A DNA stretch of 9,307 bases, taken from contig JAGBXH010000343.1 in assembly GCA_017629395.1 (NCBI GenBank), positions 1-9,307 on the forward strand. Reading direction: 5' to 3'. This DNA is from Clostridia bacterium (GTDB lineage: Bacteria > Bacillota > Clostridia > Oscillospirales > CAG-272). The translations under genes were made by a program, and so were the position numbers. Position 1 is the stretch's first letter. Each line of letters begins with the position of its first letter. Positions 1-6,002 of the stretch are shown piece by piece. Under the pieces are notes generated by a model. That model searched no databases, was not told where the DNA came from, and saw nothing but the letters and a program-made list of their open reading frames with translations.

Positions 1-28
1 AATGTGCGTGGGAGTCGAAGAGTTTCAT
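1..28 (-). CDS. tatD: TatD-family metal-dependent DNase, N-terminal fragment
   Basis: Only nine codons lie in the window, reading MKLFDSHAH on the minus strand. This is the typical beginning of TatD-family hydrolases, in which the His-x-His pair helps bind the catalytic metal. The start is supported by a GAAAGGA ribosome binding site at 39-45, ten bases upstream; the ATG at 31-33 hits a stop after two codons and can be excluded. Genomic context agrees: a tatD homologue directly downstream of metG on the same strand is a common Firmicutes arrangement (yabD after metS in Bacillus subtilis). The call rests on a very short sequence plus synteny, so another amidohydrolase-fold protein starting FDSHAH is possible. 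Confidence 0.68.
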
Positions 29-65
29 GTCATCGGATTCCTTTCAACATGGGTTGTCACAGATA

Positions 66-158
66 AAAAGTTTTTGCCCGCCTTTTTCAAAAGGCGGCAG
101 GTTCCAAGGGAAGCGCCCTCGACCTGCAAACTTTTGAAAAAGTTTGATCAAAACTTTT
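66..158. repeat. Multi-hairpin palindromic element between metG and tatD
   Basis: The 93-bp segment folds on itself in an organised way. The outer arms AAAAGTTTT (66-74) and AAAACTTTT (150-158) are complementary. Inside lie three consecutive hairpins: CCGCCTTTT/AAAAGGCGG (78-86 with 89-97), CAGGT...ACCTG with an inner AGGG/CCCT (98-126), and AAACTTTT/AAAAGTTT (128-135 with 138-145). This cloverleaf-like layout resembles small dispersed intergenic elements (REP or MITE-like) of Clostridia genomes, but only one copy is visible, so repetition is inferred. On the minus strand the CCGCCTTTT hairpin is followed after eight bases by TTTTT, so it could also serve as a leaky terminator after metG. Confidence 0.55.
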
Positions 159-187
159 GGTGAGTTGGGGTAACCGGGTGATGTTTT

Positions 188-215
188 CGGGGCTGACGCG
201 TGTGCGGCAGCCCCG
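188..215. terminator. GC-rich hairpin just downstream of metG
   Basis: CGGGGCTG (188-195) pairs with CAGCCCCG (208-215), and an inner CGC/GCG stem (197-199 with 204-206) closes a GTGT loop, with one A-G mismatch between the stems. The hairpin begins nine bases after the metG stop codon. Read in the metG direction it is followed by GAAAACATC, so there is no U-tract and it is not a standard intrinsic terminator; it may be an mRNA 3'-end stabiliser. Read in the plus direction it is followed by GTTACG-like sequence after the stem and then six T residues, closer to a terminator, but no plus-strand gene ends here. Confidence 0.45.
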
Positions 216-224
216 TTACGTTTT

Positions 225-2195
225 TTATCTGATGCGTTCACCAAGGGGCGTATCTTCGGAGAGGAATACGACGCGGACAGTCTCCTCGCCGCTTGCAAGG
301 ATCATGCCGTTGGACTCAATGCCGCACAGCGTTGCGGGCTTGAGGTTTGCAACCAGAATGATCTTCTTGCCGATCAGCGCGTCGGGCTCGTACCACTTGG
401 CGATACCCGAAACGACCTGTCTTTGCTCGTAACCGAGATCCACGGTCAGCTTAAGAAGCTTCTTTGCCTTGGGCACTCTCTCACAAGTCAGGATCTGTGC
501 AGAGCGCAGCTCCACGTTCATAAACGCGTCAATCCCGATCAGCGCACAGCCCTCGGGCTTTTCTACCGCAGGTGCGGGCGCGTTCTTGGCAGCCTCTGCC
601 TCCTGCTCCTTTGCGATCTCCTCCAGCTTCTTTGCCTCGTCCACTCTTGCAAACAGCACCTTGGAGTCGGCAACCTCGCTGCCTGCCACGATACCGCAGA
701 ACTTGTCTGCCGCACCGATGGTTTCAAAGCCGCGTGCCTGCGCGTTGAGCATGGAAAGCACCTCCTCTGCCGTTGCGGGCAGCAGGGGCAGCAGCATGAC
801 GGCACCCCAACGGATCGCCTCAAGCAGGTTGTACATAACAGTACCAAGTCTTTCCTTGTTCGCCTCGTCCTTTGCCAGCGTCCAGGGAGTGGTTTCATCA
901 ATATACTTATTTGCTCTGCCGAACAGCTCAAAAACGGCAGCGGTTGCATCCGCAATGTGATAGCTGTCCATGCAGGAGATATACTTGTCGTAGCATTCCA
1001 CGCAGGTGCTGATCAGATCCTTGTCGGTATCGTTGTATTCCGCGGGTGCCGCAACCTGCTTTGCAAAATACTTCTTTTGCATATCAAGAGTTCTCTTGAC
1101 AAGGTTACCGAGGTTGTTGACAAGATCGGTGTTGAAACGCTTGATGACGTTATCATAAGTGATCGTGCCGTCCGCATTGAAGGGCATCTCGGCAAGCGCG
1201 TAGTGGCGTACGCCGTCCACGCCGAAGTGCTCTGCCAGCTTGTCTGCATAGATAACGTTGCCGCGCGACTTGGACATCTTTTCAATGCCTGCGATAAACC
1301 AAGGATGCGCAAACACCTGCTTAGGCAGGGGCAGATCCAGAGCCATCAGGAAGATAGGCCAGTAAATGGTATGGAAACGCAGAATGTCCTTACCGATCAT
1401 GTGCACGTCGCAGGGCCACAGCTTGCGGAACTGCTCGCTCTGCTCCTCAAAGGACTTGTCGGGATCATAGCCGATGGCGGTAATATAGTTGGTCAGCGCG
1501 TCCAGCCACACGTAGATGACGTGCTTGGGGTCAAAGGTGGGAACGCCCCAGCTAAAGGAAGTACGGGAAACGCAAAGATCCTGCAAGCCGCCCTCGACCT
1601 TGAGGAAGTTGTTGACCATTTCCTTCTTTCTGGACTCAGGCCAGATAAACTCGGGGTTATCCTCAATGTGCTTGATGAGTCTGTCGGCATACTTGCTCAT
1701 CTTGAAGAAGTAAGCCTCCTCGGTCGCCTTGACCAGCTCTCTGCCGCACTCGGGGCACTTGCCGTCAGTCACCTGAGAATCGGTAAAGAAGGACTCATCG
1801 GGCGTGCAGTACCAGCCCTCGTAGTAGCCCTTGTAAATATCGCCCTGCTCGTAAAAACGCTTGAAGATCTTGGTCACGGCAGCTACGTGATAGTCATCCG
1901 TGGTGCGGATGAAGTGGTTATAGCTTGCACCCATATTATCAAAGATCGCCTTGATCTCACCTGCAACACCGTCTACGTACTTCTGAGGCGTAACGCCAGC
2001 CTCCTTGGCACAGTTTTCGATTTTCTGACCGTGCTCGTCGGTGCCCGTGCAGAAGAAAACGTCATAGCCACGCTCGCGCTTATAGCGTGCTACGGCGTCG
2101 GTCATGATGATCTCATAGGTGTTACCGAAGTGCGGCTTCTTGGAAGCATACGCAATTGCGGTTGTGATATAAAACTTGGGTTTTTGTTGATTCAT
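225..2195 (-). CDS. metG: Methionyl-tRNA synthetase with C-terminal tRNA-binding domain
   Basis: Charges tRNA-Met with methionine in the cytoplasm; essential for initiation and elongation. The 656-residue protein has the class I catalytic domain with the HIGH-type signature as HFGN (residues 22-25), the editing/zinc region with a CPEC pair near residue 145, and KMSKS at 306-310. The anticodon-binding helical domain follows, then a charged Ala/Glu/Lys-rich linker (about 520-550). Residues 555-656 form an EMAPII/Arc1p-like tRNA-binding OB fold, starting IDAFMNVELR. This is the full length expected for the fused bacterial form. The start ATG has an AGAGG Shine-Dalgarno at 2204-2208 with eight-base spacing. 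It lies 81 bp downstream of nagA on the same strand, in an AT-rich gap where I see no convincing promoter or terminator, so read-through from nagA is possible. Confidence 0.97.
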   Translation of the reverse strand: MNQQKPKFYITTAIAYASKKPHFGNTYEIIMTDAVARYKRERGYDVFFCTGTDEHGQKIENCAKEAGVTPQKYVDGVAGEIKAIFDNMGASYNHFIRTTDDYHVAAVTKIFKRFYEQGDIYKGYYEGWYCTPDESFFTDSQVTDGKCPECGRELVKATEEAYFFKMSKYADRLIKHIEDNPEFIWPESRKKEMVNNFLKVEGGLQDLCVSRTSFSWGVPTFDPKHVIYVWLDALTNYITAIGYDPDKSFEEQSEQFRKLWPCDVHMIGKDILRFHTIYWPIFLMALDLPLPKQVFAHPWFIAGIEKMSKSRGNVIYADKLAEHFGVDGVRHYALAEMPFNADGTITYDNVIKRFNTDLVNNLGNLVKRTLDMQKKYFAKQVAAPAEYNDTDKDLISTCVECYDKYISCMDSYHIADATAAVFELFGRANKYIDETTPWTLAKDEANKERLGTVMYNLLEAIRWGAVMLLPLLPATAEEVLSMLNAQARGFETIGAADKFCGIVAGSEVADSKVLFARVDEAKKLEEIAKEQEAEAAKNAPAPAVEKPEGCALIGIDAFMNVELRSAQILTCERVPKAKKLLKLTVDLGYEQRQVVSGIAKWYEPDALIGKKIILVANLKPATLCGIESNGMILASGEETVRVVFLSEDTPLGERIR

Positions 2196-2276
2196 ATCGG
2201 TATCCTCTTGTTAATTTATGGTTTATTTATAAATTGATTGTTTTATTTTCTGTCGGTTTTTTAAGAAATCCAACGC

Positions 2277-3431
2277 TTAAAGCTGCATTTTTTTGCCGCC
2301 GCACCATACGTCGGTGACGTTGAGACCGGTGTCCAAAAGCAGCATATCCGCGCGCTTCCCGCACTCCAGAGAGCCGATTTCCGCGTCCAGCCCCATCGCC
2401 TTGGCAGGCGCAGCAGTTGCAGAATACAGAGCCTGTTCAAACGGAATATTGGCAAATGCGGCAAGATTTTTCACACCGTCCAGCAGGTGCAAGGTGCTGC
2501 CCGCAATCGCGCCGTCGTGCGTCATGGCGCGTCCGTTCTTGACAGTTACGGGCATGCCCGCAATGCTGTATTCTCCGTCGGCACAATCGGTCGCCTCCAT
2601 GGAGTCGGTGATCAGCACCAGATACTGCTTTTTGTTTCTGTACGCCAGCGCGACCATCTCGGGAGAGACGTGCACGCCATCCACGATCAACTCGGCAAAG
2701 ACGTCCGAATCAAAGGCAGCGCACACCGCACCGCCGTCACGGTGATGCAGGGGCGGCATGGCGTTAAAGAGATGCGTGAAGTTATTGATACCGCGCGCGA
2801 TCGCCTGCTTTGCCTGCGCGTAGGTCGCCGTGGTATGTGCAAGTCCGAGCGTCGCGCCCAAAGAGAGCGCGCGTGCGGCAAACGTACCGTCCTCGTCCAG
2901 CTCAAAGGCGGCACTGACGTGTACAGCCCCCTGGGCTTCTCCGATCAGCACGTCAAGCTCCTTTGCCTCAAGAGAGGCAAGCAGCGCAGGTGCGTGCGCA
3001 CCGCGCTTGGCAGCATTGAGATATCTGCCCTCCAAGTGCACACCGCAAAACGCGCCGAGGTCCTCTCCCGTGTGCATCATCTCGGTGATGCGCTTCACAG
3101 CTGCAACCATTTCATCAAGTGGCGCAGACGCCAGCGTGGGCATGATGCTCGTCACACCGCCGCGCAGGTAAGCGCGTGCCATTTCGGTCATCTTTTCCTT
3201 TGACGCGGAAATAAAATCGCCGCCCGCAATGCCGTGTGTATGCGTATCCACAAGTCCGGGCACAAGAAAGCTGCCACAGCCGTCCACGACCTCGGCGTCG
3301 GGAATTTCGGGCAGCGCGTCGCCTTCAAGGTACACGCCCTTGATCAGGTCTCCGCAGGCATACAACGCCCCGGGCACAAAGCGCATACTGTCGCTGTGAT
3401 ATACATTCACGTTTTTGATCAAAAGACTCAC
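2277..3431 (-). CDS. nagA: N-acetylglucosamine-6-phosphate deacetylase
   Basis: Cytoplasmic amidohydrolase that removes acetate from GlcNAc-6-phosphate, giving glucosamine-6-phosphate for glycolysis or cell-wall synthesis. The 384 residues match the family length. Visible signatures: the metal-site DTHTHG (Asp62, His64, His66), HLEG with Glu134, metal-ligand candidates His199 and His220 (the latter in THLFNAMPPLHHRDGG), catalytic Asp276 in ITDSMEA, and the C-terminal GSTLHLLDGVKNL and ECGKRADML motifs. The HxH pair suggests the two-metal form. The usual HLEGP proline is Arg136 here. Translation starts at a GTG, chosen because a perfect AGGAGG (3440-3445) lies eight bases upstream and the following residues form the expected first strand. 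Its own promoter lies upstream. No nagB neighbour is in the window. Confidence 0.94.
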   Translation of the reverse strand: MSLLIKNVNVYHSDSMRFVPGALYACGDLIKGVYLEGDALPEIPDAEVVDGCGSFLVPGLVDTHTHGIAGGDFISASKEKMTEMARAYLRGGVTSIMPTLASAPLDEMVAAVKRITEMMHTGEDLGAFCGVHLEGRYLNAAKRGAHAPALLASLEAKELDVLIGEAQGAVHVSAAFELDEDGTFAARALSLGATLGLAHTTATYAQAKQAIARGINNFTHLFNAMPPLHHRDGGAVCAAFDSDVFAELIVDGVHVSPEMVALAYRNKKQYLVLITDSMEATDCADGEYSIAGMPVTVKNGRAMTHDGAIAGSTLHLLDGVKNLAAFANIPFEQALYSATAAPAKAMGLDAEIGSLECGKRADMLLLDTGLNVTDVWCGGKKMQL

Positions 3432-3439
3432 AGCAAATA

Positions 3440-3445
3440 CCTCCT
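3440..3445 (-). promoter_or_regulatory. Ribosome binding site of nagA (decides GTG start)
   Basis: AGGAGG on the minus strand, with eight bases between it and the GTG at 3431-3429. It supports GTG initiation of nagA, since no ATG in frame is equally well placed. Confidence 0.85.
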
Positions 3446-3464
3446 TGCATAATACTCCATGTTC

Positions 3465-3493
3465 ATTATAGCAGAACTTTCCCCTTTTTACAA
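3465..3493 (-). promoter_or_regulatory. Sigma-A type promoter of nagA
   Basis: On the minus strand, TTGTAA (3493-3488) and a perfect TATAAT (3470-3465) are separated by exactly 17 bases. The predicted transcript starts near 3458, giving a leader of about 27 nt that contains the nagA ribosome binding site. No operator-like palindrome is evident around it. Confidence 0.8.
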
Positions 3494-3655
3494 GAGGCTT
3501 TGCACATTTTTCCCCGAAAAGTTATTTTTGTTCAAATCGCCAACCGCACCCACACCGCAGCTCCGACATGATTCCTCTTTGGGCGGTTTGACCAACGACT
3601 TTCACACAAAGACAGACATTCACGAAATTCCGATTGTTATTTTTTTGTCATTTCG

Positions 3656-3673
3656 TTGTTAAATTTTTAACCC
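3656..3673. promoter_or_regulatory. Rex-like redox operator
   Basis: The 18-mer reads TTGTTAA-ATTT-TTAACCC. The reported clostridial Rex consensus is TTGTTAANNNNTTAACAA; all defined positions match except the last two. Rex is an NADH/NAD+-sensing repressor of fermentation and alcohol dehydrogenase genes, which would fit an operon that balances NADH through an aldehyde and an alcohol dehydrogenase. It overlaps the -35 region of a possible upstream promoter. In such AT-rich DNA a partial match can occur by chance, and no rex gene is visible here. Confidence 0.4.
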
Positions 3674-3694
3674 TGCCTTTCGTTTTTATATAAT
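3666..3694 (+). promoter_or_regulatory. Possible upstream (second) promoter for the ackA operon
   Basis: A perfect TATAAT (3689-3694) is preceded, 17 bases upstream, by TTTAAC (3666-3671), a weak -35 match. The -35 lies inside the Rex-like palindrome. If used, it would make a leader of about 180 nt before ackA. The AT-rich background makes this tentative. Confidence 0.3.
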
Positions 3695-3807
3695 TAAATG
3701 TAGATATTTTTTGTTTTTTTACGGAAAATTTTGACAAAATTTTATCAGTTGTCATTTTGACTAAAAATGCGTTTGTAATTTTATGAATATTTCGGTTACA
3801 AAAGTTT

Positions 3808-3824
3808 TTGCATACGTATTGCAA
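3808..3824. promoter_or_regulatory. Operator-like inverted repeat over the ackA -35 box
   Basis: TTGCA-TACGTAT-TGCAA is an inverted repeat with perfect five-base arms and a seven-base centre that contains the self-complementary ATACGTAT. Its right arm coincides with the -35 hexamer TTGCAA (3819-3824), the position expected for a repressor site. The size and the central ACGT recall LacI-family operators, but the cognate regulator is not in the window and this assignment is inference. Confidence 0.5.
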
Positions 3825-3847
3825 TTTTGCGCTATCTTTGATATAAT
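3819..3847 (+). promoter_or_regulatory. Sigma-A type promoter of the ackA-BMC operon
   Basis: TTGCAA (3819-3824) and a perfect TATAAT (3842-3847) are 17 bases apart. Transcription is predicted to begin near 3854, leaving a leader of about 30 nt with AGGAGG at 3872-3877, seven bases before the ackA ATG. No further promoter is obvious in the short gaps downstream, so this probably drives the whole operon. Confidence 0.82.
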
Positions 3848-3884
3848 ATATCGTGAATAAGATTTAATCCGAGGAGGAAATTCT

Positions 3885-5078
3885 ATGAAGATTCTGGTCG
3901 TTAATGCCGGAAGCTCGTCGCTGAAATATCAGCTCTTTGATATGGACGAGAATCTGGTACTCGCCAAAGGTCTTTGCGAAAAGATCGGTCTGACCGGCGC
4001 GATCACGCACAAGCGTCCCGGCAAGCCCACTTATGAGGCGGACTACGCTATGCCCACTCATAACGAAGCGATTGCGCTGGTTCTGCAGCTGCTGACCGAC
4101 GCTGAATGGGGCGTTATCGCAGACGTCAGCGAGATCACCGCAGTAGGCCACCGCTTTGCACACGGCGGCAAAATCAAGCAGTCCTGCATCCTGGGCGATG
4201 AGGAGATGAACTACATTGAGTCCATCATCCCGATCAACCCCCTGCACGGACCTCCCGCCATCAAGGGTGTGAACGCATGTAAGGCTCTGATGCCCGGTGT
4301 TCCCATGGTAGGCGTATTCGACACGTCCTTCTACAGCACCGTTGAGGAAAAGGCGTATATCTACGCGCTGCCCTACGAGTGGTATGAGAAGTACGGCGTT
4401 CGTCGCTACGGCTTCCACGGCACCTCTCACAGATACGTTGCGGCTGAGGCTGCAAAGTTCGTGGGCAAGTCCATCGAAGAGCTCAAGATCGTTACCTGCC
4501 ACATCGGCTCCGGCTCCTCCATCTCCGCCGTCAAGTACGGTAAGGCAGTGGATACCTCCATGGGCTTCACTCCTCAGGAAGGTCTGCCTATGGGCACGCG
4601 TTGCGGCACCATTGACCCCTCGATCATTGAATATATCTGCTCCAACTCCGGTATGAGCGTTAAGGAAGTCAACGACGCGCTCAACAAGAAGTCCGGTCTG
4701 TTGGGTGTCTCCGGCGTTTCCAACGACGCTCGTTACGTCTGGGATGCTGCAGAAGAAGGCAACCACCGCGCTCGCCTCGCGCTTGACGTGCTGGCACACA
4801 GCGCAAAAAAGATCATCGGCTCTTACGCAGCAGTCATGAACGGCGTTGACGTCATCGTCTTCACCGCAGGCATGGGCGAGAACGATTCCCGCATCAGAGA
4901 GTGCATCGCAACCGACATGGAGTACCTTGGCGTTGAATTCGATATCGACGCAAACAAGAACTTCACCCGCGGCGTTCCCTGCGAGATCTCCAAGGCAGGC
5001 TCGAGAACCAAGGTGCTGGTCATTCCCACCGACGAGGAATATATGATCGCAAAGGACACCGAGGCACTTGTTAAATAA
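3885..5078 (+). CDS. ackA: Acetate/propionate kinase (BMC operon)
   Basis: Transfers phosphate between an acyl phosphate and ADP, yielding acetate or propionate plus ATP. The 397 residues equal the family length. Matches to known AckA sites: Asn7 in NAGSSS, Arg90 in VGHR, His121 in NPLHG, Asp146 in VFDTSF, His178 in YGFHGTSH, His206, Arg239 in MGTR, a GMGEN ATP-site motif, and Glu384/385 near the end. The usual HLGNG motif reads HIGSG, so Ser209 replaces the Asn equivalent to Asn211 of the Methanosarcina enzyme; NPLHN and FDTAFHQ are also altered. The protein has no encapsulation helix and ends ALVK, so it likely acts in the cytosol on acyl phosphate leaving the microcompartment. First gene of the operon, with its own promoter. 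Substrate chain length cannot be told from sequence. Confidence 0.95.
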   Translation: MKILVVNAGSSSLKYQLFDMDENLVLAKGLCEKIGLTGAITHKRPGKPTYEADYAMPTHNEAIALVLQLLTDAEWGVIADVSEITAVGHRFAHGGKIKQSCILGDEEMNYIESIIPINPLHGPPAIKGVNACKALMPGVPMVGVFDTSFYSTVEEKAYIYALPYEWYEKYGVRRYGFHGTSHRYVAAEAAKFVGKSIEELKIVTCHIGSGSSISAVKYGKAVDTSMGFTPQEGLPMGTRCGTIDPSIIEYICSNSGMSVKEVNDALNKKSGLLGVSGVSNDARYVWDAAEEGNHRARLALDVLAHSAKKIIGSYAAVMNGVDVIVFTAGMGENDSRIRECIATDMEYLGVEFDIDANKNFTRGVPCEISKAGSRTKVLVIPTDEEYMIAKDTEALVK

Positions 5079-5090
5079 TTCCGCTTTCCG

Positions 5091-5110
5091 GGCGGCGTTC
5101 GCGTGCCGCC
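5091..5110 (+). other. Intercistronic hairpin after ackA
   Basis: GGCGGC (5091-5096) pairs with GCCGCC (5105-5110) around an eight-base loop, twelve bases after the ackA stop. The following bases are ACACTACATAGAAAAA, so no U-tract follows directly and full termination is unlikely. It may protect the ackA mRNA end or set relative expression of ackA versus the cargo genes. Confidence 0.45.
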
Positions 5111-5152
5111 ACACTACATAGAAAAATTTTTATTGAAAGGATACACAAAATT

Positions 5153-5959
5153 ATGGCACAATCTCCCTTCGAAATCAAAAAAGAAATCTGCGACATCGGT
5201 AAGAGAATTTACGATCACGGTTTCGTAGCAGCAAACGACGGTAACATCTCCGTCAAGGTAGGCCCCAACGAGTTCTACTGCACTCCCACCGGCGTATCCA
5301 AGGGCTACATGACCCCCGATATGATCATCCGTATCGATGGCGACGGCAACAAGATCGACGGCAGACTGAACCCCTCCTCCGAGATCAAGATGCACATGAG
5401 AGTCTACAAGGAAAGACCCGACGTTAACGCAGTTGTTCACGCTCACCCCCCTGTAGCTACCGCTTTCACCGTTGCAGGCGTAGAGCTTGACCAGTACATC
5501 CTGCCCGAGGCTATTCTGACCATCGGTAACGTTCCTACCTGTGACTACGGTATGCCCTCCACCATGGAGATTCCGGACTCCCTGATGCCCTACATCCAGA
5601 AGCACGACGCATTCCTGCTCAAGAACCACGGTGCTCTGACCGTTGGTAACACTCTCCTGCGCGCTTGCTTCACCATGGAAGAGGTTGAGTTCAACGCAAA
5701 GATCAACCTGTACGCACGCCAGATCGGTGCAGGCGCAAACAGCCGCATCGACGAGATCTCCTGCGAAGAGCTCGAGAGACTTATGGAGCTGCGTAAGAAG
5801 ATGGGTCTGCCCGGCAAGCACCCCGGCTGCCAGAAGTGCAAGAACCTCGGCACCTCTAACTGCCGCTGCAAGGACAACGTAAAGGGCGCTGCTGATTGCG
5901 CTGACGCTGCTCTGGTTGCAGAGATCACCAAGAAGGTTCTCGCTTCTCTGGGTAAGTAA
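5153..5959 (+). CDS. Class II sugar-phosphate aldolase with C-terminal encapsulation peptide
   Basis: Zinc-dependent aldolase of the FucA/RhaD superfamily, predicted to cleave fuculose-1-phosphate (or rhamnulose-1-phosphate) to DHAP and lactaldehyde. Residues 1-215 are the catalytic domain: the phosphate-binding region ANDGNIS (27-33) and TPTGVSKG (44-51), catalytic Glu77, and zinc ligands His96, His98 (HAHPP) and His159 (KNHGAL). Family members are typically about 215 residues; this one has 268. The extension holds a Cys-rich segment (Cys226, 229, 237, 239, pattern CxxC-x7-CxC) and then an amphipathic helix at about 250-267 ending KKVLASLGK, a typical BMC encapsulation peptide. GAAAGGA at 5135-5141 is the ribosome binding site. 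It lies 74 bp after ackA and 43 bp before the aldehyde dehydrogenase. Ribulose-phosphate-type substrates cannot be excluded. Confidence 0.9.
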   Translation: MAQSPFEIKKEICDIGKRIYDHGFVAANDGNISVKVGPNEFYCTPTGVSKGYMTPDMIIRIDGDGNKIDGRLNPSSEIKMHMRVYKERPDVNAVVHAHPPVATAFTVAGVELDQYILPEAILTIGNVPTCDYGMPSTMEIPDSLMPYIQKHDAFLLKNHGALTVGNTLLRACFTMEEVEFNAKINLYARQIGAGANSRIDEISCEELERLMELRKKMGLPGKHPGCQKCKNLGTSNCRCKDNVKGAADCADAALVAEITKKVLASLGK

Positions 5960-5980
5960 TTCTTCCCAGGCAGAAGAATT
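5958..5980 (+). other. Intercistronic hairpin between aldolase and aldehyde dehydrogenase
   Basis: AATTCTTC (5958-5965) pairs perfectly with GAAGAATT (5973-5980) around a seven-base loop. The stem begins within the aldolase stop codon, and the downstream ribosome binding site starts a few bases after it. There is no U-tract; a role in mRNA processing or translation coupling is possible. Confidence 0.45.
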
Positions 5981-5987
5981 TACCGAA

Positions 5988-5992
5988 AGGAG
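5988..5992 (+). promoter_or_regulatory. Ribosome binding site fixing the GTG start of the aldehyde dehydrogenase
   Basis: AGGAG within GAAAGGAGAG lies ten bases upstream of the GTG at 6003. The upstream in-frame ATG at 5916 is inside the aldolase gene and has no such site, so the GTG is the better start. It also makes the protein begin with a regular encapsulation helix. Confidence 0.8.
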
Positions 5993-6002
5993 AGTAAGAA
6001 CG

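Larger units (their letters stand above)
3432..3884. other. AT-rich divergent intergenic region between nagA and ackA
   Basis: These 453 bases hold no credible gene. The nagA promoter lies at the left end and the ackA promoter at the right. Between them are a GC-richer patch (about 3536-3590) flanked by TCAAATCGCC (3532-3541) and GGCGGTTTGA (3582-3591), which pair with one G-T wobble, and then a very AT-rich stretch (3630-3850). The latter carries a Rex-like palindrome (3656-3673), a TGACAA-N11-TTGTCA inverted repeat (3732-3754), a repeated TTGTCATTT word (3645-3653 and 3749-3757), and an AAAATTTT-GAC-AAAATTTT symmetrical motif (3725-3743). Together these suggest a transcription-factor landing zone for the microcompartment operon; which factors bind is unknown. 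Confidence 0.6.

Noticed and set aside
44..298. 84-codon minus-strand open frame between metG and tatD
   Set aside because: It is the translation of the hairpin-rich element plus the metG 3' end, with no ribosome binding site; such frames in structured repeats are usually spurious.
423..2237. 604-codon open frame on the plus strand opposite metG
   Set aside because: It lies antisense to an unmistakable metG; the translation is Cys/Leu/Val-rich with no domain signature. It reflects codon bias of the real gene.
3459..3662. 67-codon plus-strand open frame in the nagA-ackA gap
   Set aside because: It starts inside the nagA promoter region, lacks a ribosome binding site, and crosses the Rex-like palindrome; composition is not protein-like.
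3783..3800. Possible CcpA cre site near TTTCGGTTACA
   Set aside because: Only the right half resembles the cre consensus; the left TGWAA half is missing.
3854..3884. Riboswitch or T-box in the ackA leader
   Set aside because: The predicted leader is only about 30 nt and has no stems or specifier-like features.
3864..5114. 416-codon minus-strand open frame opposite ackA
   Set aside because: Antisense shadow of ackA; no family motifs and no ribosome binding site of note.
5916..6002. Upstream ATG start for the aldehyde dehydrogenase
   Set aside because: It would overlap the aldolase end and add 29 residues unlike any PduP N-terminus; the GTG at 6003 has the ribosome binding site and yields a proper encapsulation helix.
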